Part shown: positions 1 to 10,191 of the stretch, piece by piece | How the letters are laid out: the number at the start of each line of letters is the position of its first letter | Numbering within the stretch: position 1 is the first letter of the stretch | NCBI GenBank assembly: GCA_947561395.2 | Contig: OX387191.1 | Location: 39,015,439 to 39,079,438, forward strand | Origin: Buxus sempervirens | Lineage: Eukaryota; Streptophyta; Magnoliopsida; Buxales; Buxaceae | Direction: 5' to 3' | DNA: 64,000 bases | Notes under the pieces: generated by a model | Told to the model about the DNA's origin: nothing | Database searches by the model: none | The model's input: the letters and a program-made list of their open reading frames with translations, nothing else | Program-made: the position numbers and the translations under genes

Positions 1-519
1 TAAGCAACCTGTGAAAAATTTGGCCCAAATCGGGTTTAAAATCACTTTCTAATTAATAAACGAAATATTACCAGAAATAGCAAAAAATAACTAAAAATAG
101 TGATTCGGAGAGGAAAATAGTGGAATTTGAGGTCAGAAAAGATGTACACCAACTTAGGTGGCGTCCACAGCGTGCGCACCGAAAATAGCTTTCCGAATTG
201 AGGTTATATATGCGATTCCGATACCCGTAGCAAAAATTATGGTCAAAATACTAAAACGCACTCAAAACTGCCCCAATTAGGAAGATATCACAATCGCTTC
301 CTGCCTTTGCGTTGAGCTGCCAACTCATGGTATTTCAGTGCCATCAATGTGCAATCTGACAGCTCAGCATCATCTGTCTCAGATCCCCTGCATCAATAGG
401 GCCATACAGTCATTTTGGATGAATCATGACCAAAATCCTTTTACAAATTATTTTTTCCATTTTTCTATTTTGGCTGATTATCGTATTAATTAGCTGTAGG
501 AAGACCAAATGAGCCCACA
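1..519. other. Left flank, no gene recognised
   Basis: No convincing coding exon, RNA gene or element terminus is visible. The first ~450 bases are somewhat GC-richer than what follows and look like an old repeat fragment running in from outside the window, but I could not assign a family. Confidence 0.3.
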
Positions 520-577
520 GGTTTATCCTCTCTCTCTGACTACCAAAAAAAAAAAAAAAAGGTTTATCCTCTCTCTC
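520..577 (+). repeat. 17-bp direct repeat flanking a short poly(A) insert
   Basis: GGTTTATCCTCTCTCTC occurs at 520-536 and again at 561-577. Between the copies lie only about seven bases and a run of about 17 A. A long direct repeat bracketing a poly(A) tract is the footprint of a target-primed (LINE-machinery) insertion, here reduced almost to its tail. Slippage in the CT-rich tract could extend the repeat but would not create the A run. Confidence 0.55.
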
Positions 578-2583
578 CACATACCACACTCCACCACGAG
601 TATGTGCGACTATCCTTTTTCTTGTATGTTTCTTTAGTCATTTAAAAAGTTGATGGCAACCAATTTTTCATGATTGCTTGTGTCGGAATAAGGTACTTGG
701 GGGAGGGGAGATTACATATGATCCTCTTCCACCATCTCGACCTTCTCGAAAAAGCATATGTTAAGTCAGAGTGACACCTAGATTTTTGTTATCTCAACTT
801 TATATCTTTATTTTGAGACTCACTTTCGTGTTCAATTCCACTCTAATTAACAGAGGCGAGAGAGAGAGAGAGACTGTACGATATCGCTTTTGTCAATCAC
901 AGTTCTCCCTTTTCTTTTGTGATTATGCCGTTTTAAAAGCCATTGAAGAACTTTTGTCACAAACACTCAACCTTACCGGCCAATTGAGGAACTGTACGTA
1001 CTGAAGCAAAAATGACCCCATGATCATGAATGATTCATCTCTTTCAAATCAAAAGACCACACGTTGTCCCTTTGATGAAAATAATACAACACATTTATCA
1101 GGCAAACGGAAAAATAGAAAATAAAAAGGAAATGAAGGTAATATTACCTCATCTTCTTCACAGCTTCCTTTTCACCACTAAGCCATCCAGTTCAGCTTCC
1201 AGAGCTCTGCTGCATGACCTATTTGTTTACGCAAGTCTTTTTGTTTTTAGGGTTAAGTCATGAGCTATTTCCTTTTTGCTTCAACAGATGTAGTTTTATA
1301 GACGCTGAGTATAAACAGGACAGCAGTAAAAAGGTTGGGCTTTTGATATTTTATGCAATATCAATGTACAACAATGACGAGAGATTAATTAACTCATGCT
1401 ACACATCCGCACAACTTTTGATTTTTCCTCCCAAATCTCATCTCTCAACCTCGATCCTTTTCTTGTGATTTTATAAACCTTTGACAAAAACTATAATGGA
1501 GATCATATAAAAAGATTTATCAACCTCAACAATACTTGGAGGGTAGTGGGGTTTGATGTGGTGAGGATGAGAGGGAGAATTTTTTTTTTCTTTCTTTGTT
1601 TTTTGTTTTTTTTTTTTTTTCTTATGGGGTTGAGGATTATATCACCATATCTGGTTCCACCATTCATCTATGGGAATTAAAGAAAAAAATTTTGACTTTG
1701 ACATAGTCTCACTTACACAAGCAAGACTTGGCTACAAGAGCAAGAGCCATATGTATGAGAAATTAAGTTTGGTGACCGTTCACTGTGATAGACCGCCTTA
1801 GAGGAAACTAACTTGCCAGATCTTTTTTCATCCTCACAAAATGCTTGTCATGTGTTCAAATAAACTATCAGATAAAATGGATATCTCGATCGAATATTTT
1901 TATAAAATTACTTTTGTCCCCGCCAAGCAGTCAAAAACAAGTCAAGGAGCCCTAGAAGAGAATAAAAGGAAGATGAAGACGGAAATCCCCCTTTTGCAGT
2001 AGTCAGTTCTTAATTCGAGGATAAAATGAACAACAGGCTCCTTACACGTCAGCTTTGATTGCTTTAACGTTACAGCTTTTCACACAAAACTAGGTTTTTA
2101 CCCTTCTTTTCATAATTGCATGCAGTCTTACTTCTCTTAAACCAAAACCCAAAGCCCATATATTGAAGTTCATGATTATGCTCCGGCATCTTTATCCAAA
2201 GTCACAAAAATTGTTGAAAAGTGATCGAGTTCAAGAACAATTTTCAGTCAGCAAAAACATCTACCAAATGAACAATCCGCGAAGTCTTTCAATCAGAAAT
2301 TCATTATCAACTCTATAACAAGAACCCATGAACCTACCAAAATTTGAATAAACAAATTATAACCATAAAAAAGATCTAAAGAAAAATCAACGTCATTTCT
2401 TGAATTAATCCCATATACTTACATTCTCAAGCTAGCATATATGACTGGTATGTAAGAGTATAATTTCAAAAACATTACAACGCTTAATTTCCGAACACCA
2501 AGGCTGTGTGGATAAGTATATACTTGCACACAAGAACAAAGTTGATAAAACAATGGGTGGGTTTGATCCTTTGGTTAGTTTAC
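578..2583. other. AT-rich intergenic DNA, 3' side of the CLE gene
   Basis: The stretch has simple CT, T and A runs (for example a T-rich tract around 1580-1620). Short open frames are present, but none has codon bias or recognisable motifs. The part nearest 2583 should hold the 3' UTR of the minus-strand CLE gene. No clear polyadenylation signal was identified. Confidence 0.4.
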
Positions 2584-2937
2584 TTACCTATTTGAGATGG
2601 GATTTGGGCCGCTTGGGACTTCATGAGCAGAGACATTCAACACTCCCTGCTGCGTCGGAGATCGATAAGCCCAGAATGGCCTCTTCTCTTTCTGACTGGG
2701 AGAAGGAACTGAGATTGCATTAAATTTCGAATTGCTGCCACCAAGCTTTCTCGCAGATAATTCCACCTGGATCGTCTCCTTAAGTGATCCACTTCTTGAT
2801 GATTCATATGGCATTCGACACTCTTTGTCGGCCATGGTTTGAGCCATGATGAGGAAAAAGATGAAAACTGTCACTGTAAGATTGTAGTGACGGAGGGACA
2901 ATAATGGTGAGAGCTTCTTACTTCCATCACGAGCCAT
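2584..2937 (-). CDS. CLE41/44: CLE41/CLE44-type (TDIF) peptide precursor
   Basis: The product is a small secreted prepropeptide of 117 residues from the preferred start. It ends in HEVPSGPNPISN plus one Arg, and that dodecamer (2590-2625) is identical to TDIF, the mature peptide of Arabidopsis CLE41 and CLE44. In the known pathway the peptide leaves phloem cells, binds the receptor kinase TDR/PXY on procambium, promotes vascular stem-cell division and blocks xylem differentiation; the prolines at positions 4 and 7 are hydroxylated. The N-terminus has a short basic stretch, then a hydrophobic signal segment (LTVTVFIFFLIMAQ), a poorly conserved middle, and the C-terminal CLE motif, which is the normal family layout. 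I chose the ATG at 2935-2937 because a G follows it and the signal segment then lies nearer the N-terminus. An in-frame ATG at 2962-2964 would give 126 residues. No intron is needed. Family assignment is very secure; the choice between CLE41 and CLE44 is not possible from one copy. Confidence 0.93.
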   Translation of the reverse strand: MARDGSKKLSPLLSLRHYNLTVTVFIFFLIMAQTMADKECRMPYESSRSGSLKETIQVELSARKLGGSNSKFNAISVPSPSQKEKRPFWAYRSPTQQGVLNVSAHEVPSGPNPISNR

Positions 2938-3059
2938 GCAAAATGAACTAAACAGACCATGCATTCAACAACTCTAACTCTTATCGACATCCACTGACGA
3001 GATAAAACGGTTTGAAAACTCAGATGCTGTTTCTGACAGAGATATATACTTTGTAGAAC

Positions 3060-3240
3060 TGAGACTTAAGAAAATCGAAGCAAAACAAGACAGCGAGAAA
3101 GGGAGAGACAAACAGAACCAGATCGAGAAAGAAGAGACAATTTGGTTGGACTTTAAACATATCTTTTGATGGTTGCGATGAGACCGTTTGGAGGTGGGAG
3201 TGGTGACTCTAAACGGAGGGTGCATACTAATATATTATTT
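3060..3240 (-). promoter_or_regulatory. Likely core promoter and CT-rich leader of the CLE gene
   Basis: Read on the minus strand, an AATATATT TATA-like element lies at about 3227-3235. About 50-160 bases further downstream is a pyrimidine-rich stretch (CTCTCCCTTTCTCGC and similar) typical of plant 5' UTRs. A start near 3200 would give a leader of about 260 bases. The position is inferred from sequence alone. Confidence 0.35.
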
Positions 3241-3937
3241 CTTGTGGTTGTCTAAAGAAGCCACTTGTATCTCGTTCCGATTCCCATTCTCTTTGGACTA
3301 CTAAAAATCAAATATTTCTAAATGATATCTGAAAATACAATTTGACATGGATTTCGTAGGAATTATTATATAAAATTAAGAGAGCATACGATGTTAATTA
3401 TTAAAAGTCAATATCTCAGTTCTGGTCGTTAGCCTCTTCCTCTAAAATCTCTTAGTTGAACATTATCCACAATTATGTATTGTGGGATAATTAAATTGGC
3501 ATGCTATTGTACCTATAGTCCAGGAATGATCAAATCTGGATTATTGATTGCATTCAATAGTGCTCGAAAATCATGTACTCTACCTTCCCCAACCTCTATA
3601 CACATCATACTTCAAGTAATTGCAAATTTCACGAGGAGTTTCTTGAAAGAATGATAACACGATAACCTCTTTCCCCAACAGCAGAGTAGCTTTTAACACC
3701 CTCTTCAAGTATCTAAAAACAATTTCCCCTGAGTACCGTGAAAATTTCTAAATTATATTTTGGATTTTTTTAGCTGCTTTGGAAATTGTGTTATGCAGAT
3801 TCTAGAGGATTTTGTATGTTTATTTTCTGAGTTGGAGAGATCCTATGGCTTCGAGGTAGGATTTATGTTGCTTGTGAACCAAAGATCAAGATGGTGATCC
3901 TAGATTAGAGTCATCAATCAAAGTATATGGTACATCC
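3241..3937. other. Intergenic DNA upstream of the CLE gene
   Basis: No gene is seen. This is the presumed upstream regulatory region of the CLE41/44-type gene, and Copia A was inserted at its far end, about 1 kb from the start codon. Confidence 0.4.
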
Positions 3938-4058
3938 TGTTGAAAGTGATGCAAAATTTTAGGGACGTGGTGTTTAGCACGTCCTAGTTGGTGGTTTGGA
4001 GAAGTTGTGTTAGTGGGTCTCATGCAACCCAGTTTTTACGAAGAGATGTTTTTGTTAT

Positions 4059-5004
4059 GGGAAAATTACCGTACACCCTATTTTTTTAAACATTATTCCA
4101 AAATACACTACCTTTGTAACCAACTGCCAAGTTTACACTTGTTTTATAAACAAAATGACAAAATACCCTGTTGCATATGTTAGAAGACAAAAATTGCCCC
4201 TTTTGCCCTTGGTTTACAACTCACAAACCGATCTGAATCAAACAAAAAAAACCTTCTTCGATCAAAACCTTTCGTCTACAGAGTAGTTGTGATCTTCCTA
4301 GGCAGTGCCGACGATTGAGAAGCACTTGCATATGCCGGACGCATGACAGAGCACTCGAACATAAGGCTCATATCGTTCCGATTCTCATCGTTCACCGAGA
4401 TTGTGTGCGATTTAGGAAGGAGCACTTCCCTTAATGCCGAATCGCTGAATGATCTTAGGATTAGGACAGTAGGGTATGAAAGGGTAGTGTACCAAGAGGA
4501 TGTTGTGATAGATGTGAAGGGGATGCTTAGTGTAATCCAATCATTGGAGTATGCTTATGACCTTGTGATGGTGGGGAGACACCATTCAAAACCCCGACTC
4601 CTGAAGATGCTTTAAGGACATAGCAACTGCCTAGAGCTAGGGATAATCGGAGATATTCTTTCAGTACCACATTTCAAAGGGTTGATTTCAGTCTTGGTGG
4701 TGCAATAGCAGGCAAGAGATAATAGATGAGCCTAATGCCAGATGCCAGTTTTTAGGTTTAACAAATTTGAAGTGCTACTACTAGGATCGATGCTTTTGTT
4801 GTGTCCTAACTTTAACTACCAAGTATAAAAACTGGGTTTGTGAGTTGTAAACGGGGGCAAAAGGGGCATTTTTGTTCTCCTAACATATGCAGTGGAGCAT
4901 TCTGTTATTTTGTTTATAAAACCAGTGTAAACTTGGCAATTGGTTGTGAAGGTATTGTATTTTGGAATAACGTTTTAAAAGACAGGGTGTACCATAATTT
5001 TCCC
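4059..5004. mobile_element. Non-autonomous Mutator-like element (Pack-MULE)
   Basis: This 946-bp element has terminal inverted repeats starting GGGAAAATTA and ending TAATTTTCCC. The similarity continues inward for more than 100 bases on each side (ACACTG, TTGCCAA and related blocks). It is flanked by the 9-bp target duplication TTTTGTTAT (4050-4058 and 5005-5013), the Mutator signature. The 3' LTR of Copia A lacks the insert and shows the empty site. There is no transposase; instead it carries an internal fragment of a host CHX gene. Confidence 0.93.
4283..4708 (+). pseudogene. Captured fragment of a CHX cation/H+ exchanger gene
   Basis: One continuous reading frame of about 140 codons resembles the cytosolic C-terminal tail of plant CHX (CPA2 family) cation/proton antiporters. 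It opens with a VVVIFLGSADD block and EALAYAGRM (the family's GG-DDREALAYA-RM motif), continues through a DVVIDVKGMLSVIQ stretch and YDLVMVGRHH (family YDL-VGRRH), and ends LELGIIGDIL...SVLVVQ (family PELG-IGD-LASS...VLVVQQ). Two in-frame stops are present, one replacing the Arg of the DDREALAYA motif, so no working protein is made. The membrane transport domain was not captured. The fragment sits inside MULE terminal repeats, so it was carried here by the transposon. The CHX identification comes from recalled family motifs and is strong because several motifs occur in the correct order. Confidence 0.85.
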
Positions 5005-5262
5005 TTTTGTTATTAGTTAGTTATGTGTAGTGGATGATTGTTACGAGTAGTGGAGTTATGTGTCAATCTTGTAGGCCACGTAAGGAGTTTGTTTCCTTTT
5101 AAATAGATGTTGAAATAGTCCATGTGAGATTGTGAGAGAGTCCTTGTAAGTGAGAGTCCTTTGTAAGTGACATGTTGTGGGTGTTTTGCAGTTTACAAAC
5201 TCTCTTTAATGATAGTAATTGCAGTTCAGAATTATCCAAACTCTTATCGTTTTCCAACATTT

Positions 5263-5275
5263 TGGTATCTGAGCC
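5263..5275 (+). other. Primer binding site of Copia A
   Basis: TGGTATCTGAGCC lies three bases after the 5' LTR. It closely matches the initiator-methionine tRNA primer site TGGTATCAGAGC used by most plant Copia elements. Confidence 0.85.
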
Positions 5276-5446
5276 TAGTTCGTTCTAATCTTCCTGGGCG
5301 TACGAGTGTGCGTGGGATTCCTATTGAAGCAATCGATCTCCAAAAAAAAGAGGTATTTTTGTATTTTGTGGTGGTTCATCATGTCAACTGGTATGAATAC
5401 TCTCAACCTCTCACAATCCTTGATTCCTATTTTTAATTGTTAAATT

Positions 5447-6446
5447 ATGAATTTTGCTGTATATATAAAGATGAAGACATTTTTCATTTCACTAGATCTG
5501 TGGGATCTAGTTGAAAATGGCTATGCAAAAGCAAAAAGCTCGAGATCCACAGAGAAAACAGCAGAGCTTCGTAAGAAAGATGTGAAAGCTCTACTTGTTT
5601 TGCAGCTGGAAATGACTGATGCTATCTTTCCCCAGATTGCTAGTGCCGCCAAATCTAAGGATGCCTGGACTATACTGAGGCAAGAATTTTATGGTGACTT
5701 CAAATTCTTCATAGAGAATTTGAGACACTATTCATGAAGGGAGGTGAGTCAGTTAAAGATTTTTTCTCTAGAATTTCTATCACGATAAATCAAAAGATGA
5801 CTTATGGAGAAAAAATTCCATACCAGAAAATTGTATAAAAAGTTTTAAGGAGTTTGCCACCAAAATTTGATCATGTTGTGACTACTATTGAAGAGCTAAG
5901 GATTTGTCTACTTATTCTCTTAATGAATTGGTGGGTTCTCTTTTAGTTCATGAAGAAAGAATGAACAGGTTGGTCAAGAAAAATGTTGAGCAAGTTTTTC
6001 AAGCCAAGTTGGAGATTAGCAACAAACACAGAAATTGTGAAGGCACTTCTGATCAAAAGCATGCTAGTCAAGGGCGTGGTAGAGATGGCTATCGTGGACG
6101 TGGTCATGGACTGGTAGGTCCGGCAACGATCATCAAAATTTTGAAAATGGTGAGAAAGGGAATCACAATCAGACCCAAAAAAAAAAAATAGATATTACAC
6201 TTTTTGCAAGAGGAATGGACATATTGAACCATATTGCTCGGATAAGGCAAAACAAGAAGCCAATTTTGTGGAACAAAAGCAAGAAGTAGGTAACTTGTTT
6301 CTTACTTGTTCAAAAACCAGTTGAAGTAATGCTGATGTATGGTTTCTAGATAGTGGTTGTAGAAACCACATGATAGGAAAAAGAAGCCTTTTCTGCAATA
6401 TGGATGAGTTTGTGAAACTGGAAGTTCGACTTGGTAATGACAAGTG
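5447..6446 (+). pseudogene. gag and protease part of Copia A
   Basis: Recognisable pieces of a Copia gag (UBN2-type), a CCHC zinc-knuckle region and the start of the aspartic protease (a WFLDSG-type motif near 6340) lie in order. This is a fossil and is not intact. The LTR fragment starting at 6452 interrupts it. Confidence 0.8.
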
Positions 6447-7659
6447 TGTCCTGTAACACCCCAAATCCGAGTCTTTTTTTTCTTTTTGACTTGGATCAAG
6501 GCATTAATTAGTGATACATAACAATCAGCTCAAAAGATGGAGAATAAAAGAACTAAGAGTTATCAGAGTGCTAGGAATATTAACTTATTCATTAGAATCT
6601 AAATCTTACTATTACATCAAATATTCAAATAAAAGACAAACTACAACTTAACTAACTCCCAAAACTCTACTGGACCACCTACTAATATTTTAGGAAAATA
6701 AAAACACCTACATCAATATGCTACTCTTGACTTCTGAATATTTTAGACTTCAAGCCCACTTCCAGACTACCCAAGGCGTCCTCTCCAAGACACCTGAAAA
6801 CAAAACATTTAAAAGCAAGAATGAGATATAAAATCTCAGCAAATAGCAACATGCATGGAAGAAAACAATTTATATATATACATATCATTTACAAACCTTT
6901 CATGAGTTGCAAAACAATATCACAAGTATCGCTAAAACAGGAAGACAAAGCTGTATAAATCAAATCTACAATTTTTCCCAAATTAATACAAATATTTTTT
7001 ACCAAAACAATTCATCATGCTAATCATGTCATTTTAATTTTTTTTTAAAACCGTTCTTGTCAAAACATGGCTAAACCAATCAATCAATCTCTTTCTTTTT
7101 AAAAGAAATCAAATCATTTATAATTAGTAATTAAAGCTCATCTTCAAGTAGTAGCCTACCTCTACCGCAGGATGTAAATACATAGTATTCACACTTCCTT
7201 CACAGGAGAATGCACATCTCTAGACCGCAGGCACCCCGCGCAGGAGATAGCATAACTCAACCGCAGAATGTGAACACATCACACCTACATCTCCCCTGCA
7301 GGAGATAGCTTCCTCATCTTCAAGTGGTAACTCACACGCCCATCTCCCATGTAGGATTCAATCATGTAGTAATCACATCTCCCCCACATGAGGAATCTCC
7401 CATGTAGGATGCAATCCCATTGGAACTACATCTCCCCCACAGGAGGTAACACGTCTCTCCCGCTGGAGGTAACACACACATCTCCCCTGTGGGATGCAAT
7501 CACATCATGATTACATCTCCTCCACAGGAGGTCTCTCACCTGCAGGATGCAATCCAATATGGACTACATCTTCCCCACATGAGGTAACATGTCTCTCCTA
7601 CAGGAGGTAACACACACATCTCCCTGTGGGATGCAATCACATCATGATTACATCTCCCC

Positions 7660-10191
7660 TGTAGACACCTGATTTTTGCACCCCTGAAATGAAGAAAATT
7701 AAAAGTCAAACCTGAAAGGGTCAAAATTTTGACTTTTTGATCAGGTGCAAATTGACTACCAAACTTCATACCATTGGAAAGAGGATTCCGATACGGTTCT
7801 AACGCCACTGAGTTTGCTCAAATCGGAATCCGAATAAAGAAGTTATGGGCTGGTCAAATCTGGAAATAGCAGAAATCGGCTTTCTGCAAAACTCCAAATT
7901 AGCTGCTCAATTGGACATCCACAGAAAGAGCACATCGACACGACTCCAACGCAACTGAGTTTGCTGGAATCGGAGTCCCGGATAAGGAGATATGAGCAAA
8001 ACTGGCTCCAGGACGCGAATTTGCACTTCTGCTAAAAAGCCTGAATTTACTGCCAAACTTGATCTCAATAGATAGCTGGTTCCGAGCAGATTCCAACGAC
8101 ACTAAGTTGCTGAAATCGGATATCAAATGAGAAAGTTATGAGCAGTCAAAAATTTCGGAAAATCTGCACATGTGGCAAGGTTAAAGAAAGGACAAAAAAA
8201 TAAAAATCTAAGAATAAAATAATAATATTTTGTAAATATCTAACAGTTAAATTAAATCAAAAATAAAATAGAAAATAGAAAACACATGTGTCTTCTAACC
8301 AAAAAATCTTAAGAATAAAATAATAATAAATCTTAAAGAATCTAAAAATTAAGATAAATAAAAATAAACAAAAAAATATCAACCACATGTCAATACTATG
8401 GATAAGCTTAATGACTTGGATGGATAAGAATGAAAATATTTATGTTTTAGTTACATGAAATATGAAATAAAAATTCAGTCACAAAAGGTGATTAAAATTC
8501 CAAAAAAGGTCATTTTTTCAACTATAAAAGGGGGGCCACCCCCCATTCCAAATCATGAAGAAATCTCCTTTCCTTCTCCCCCTCTTGCTCTCTCCTACAG
8601 CTCCTCTCCTCTTCTTCTTGGTCTTTTCCCACATCCAAGCTCTGCCCAATTTACATCTCCCTCAATACCCAAACCCCAAAATACCCTTAGGCTACCTCCA
8701 AACCATGCCCAAACTCTGTTTTTCCACCTTGTAAGCTTAGATAACCCATCGAACCCCTGCCAAAACCAATTTAGAAAATCGGCAGAGACGCGGAAGCGCT
8801 GCCAAAATTCTAGGAGAACCCCTTTCAACCCCATTTCGGAGAATGAACGGGAGCGCGGAAGCGCTGCCAAAATCTCTCTGAAAAATCACAAGACCATGCC
8901 CCTTCTCCTCACCTTCAATCTCCTTCCAATCTAAGAATAAAAGAACCCCTTTTCAAACCCAATTCGGAAAATCAAAGGAGGAGCGGAAGCGCTGCTGAAA
9001 TTCTTGGAGAACTTCAACACATCTAAAGCTAGGTAAGTATTATTTACAATTTTTCATTCAATATGAGTAAATATTGGCTGATTTTGGTATCCATCTAAGT
9101 TTGTTTTCTACATTCAGCTCTTCCCATACTTGTTCTAACCTCTTCCTTGCCTGTTGTACATCCCGAGAAATATACTTAAAGGTAATTAACTACCTAAGAA
9201 GGGAGGAGAACATCTACAAGCCAAAAAGGACATTTAAGTTAACTTCAAGCCATTTTAATGAATTCATTTTGTTTATTTATAGAAGGATATGTCCTTCTTA
9301 AGAATCTGTTGTACCCCATGCCCTCCTCTTTCTTTCCCTTCTTGGTGTTGGCCACAGGTGATTAAAAGATGAGCTCACTTCTTTAAAGAGTGCAAAAGAG
9401 AGAAAAAGAAGAATTTTAAGACCAAGTGAAGCAAATGCATTGCTGCGGAAGTGGATGAAAGCCCAGTGGAGGTCGCTAGAGTCCCTAAGGAGCCAACCAA
9501 GTTGATCCCAAGCTAAATCGACCCTTAAGATATCTTGGGCTGTTTTGAGTCCACTTTTGGACTGTAGGCCTAAATGGGCCCACCAAGATCATCCTGAGCC
9601 CACTTGTGGGACCCACACTAGACTGACCCGAACCAGGCCCGTTTTCAATAAAACGGGCCCAAGGCCACTTGACTCAGGCTTATGGGCCCATTCCAAGCCC
9701 ACTAAGCCCAAATAAAATTGTAAATAAATAAGATTTAATAAAATAATCAAATGGGTTACCCAATAACCCAACCGGGCCCAAGGCCCAACCATGGCAGCCC
9801 ACGGGTCTTCCAACGGGACCCGGGTCCGACCCACTTTACTTAAATAAATAAAAAAGATAAAATCAAAATAAAAGGGACCCACACCTACAGAGGGCCCCGC
9901 CAGACCCAACAAGGCAGCATGCTAGTCTAGGAAGGGTGAAACTGACTCAAAAACCAGGGAGACCCGAGGGACCTGTCAAACCGACAGGGCGGGCCGGGGT
10001 GTCTTAGGACTTCCCCGGACGTAACCGAGGACTTAGCTAGAACTCTGAAAAGCCGTAGACCAGACTTAGACCCGGATAGGGCAATCACCGTGTCTGCCTG
10101 CACCTCTCAGGCAGTGGCGACTCCGAATGTCCCGAGGCACGCAATGAAAGTGCGCCCGGTGTGCGATCTAGGCCAGATTTAGGTGCGCACA
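7660..10191 (+). mobile_element. Solo LTR S1 (Tat-like LTR family)
   Basis: It runs from TGTAGACACC to GTGCGCACA and is flanked by TCCCC duplications (7655-7659 and 10192-10196). It contains a TATAAAAG box at 8523-8530, a C-rich leader, a GTAAGT donor-like site near 9031 and the conserved GTGGCGACTC block near 10114. There is no internal region and no coding capacity. Open frames at 8455-8934 and 8595-8870 are chance frames in the leader. Confidence 0.88.
8790..8997 (+). repeat. CGGAAGCGCTGC repeat in the S1 leader
   Basis: Three copies of CGGAAGCGCTGC at about 8791, 8856 and 8984 sit in longer imperfect units (GGAGAAC and CCCCTTTTCAACCC blocks recur). Each has the palindrome AGCGCT at its core. 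Confidence 0.65.

Larger units (their letters stand above)
3938..5259 (+). repeat. 5' LTR of Copia A (split by a Pack-MULE)
   Basis: TG...CA ends, with the LTR sequence in two pieces around the insert at 4059-5004. The downstream piece (5014-5259) aligns with 34973-35239 of the 3' LTR. Confidence 0.88.

Noticed and set aside
2974-3225. Upstream open frame before the CLE gene
   Set aside because: Its start lies at or above the likely transcription start, and the low-complexity Ser/Phe content reflects the CT-rich leader.
8455-8934. 159-codon plus-strand open frame
   Set aside because: It is Pro/Ser-rich because the S1 leader is C-rich. It starts upstream of the TATA box and has no motif.
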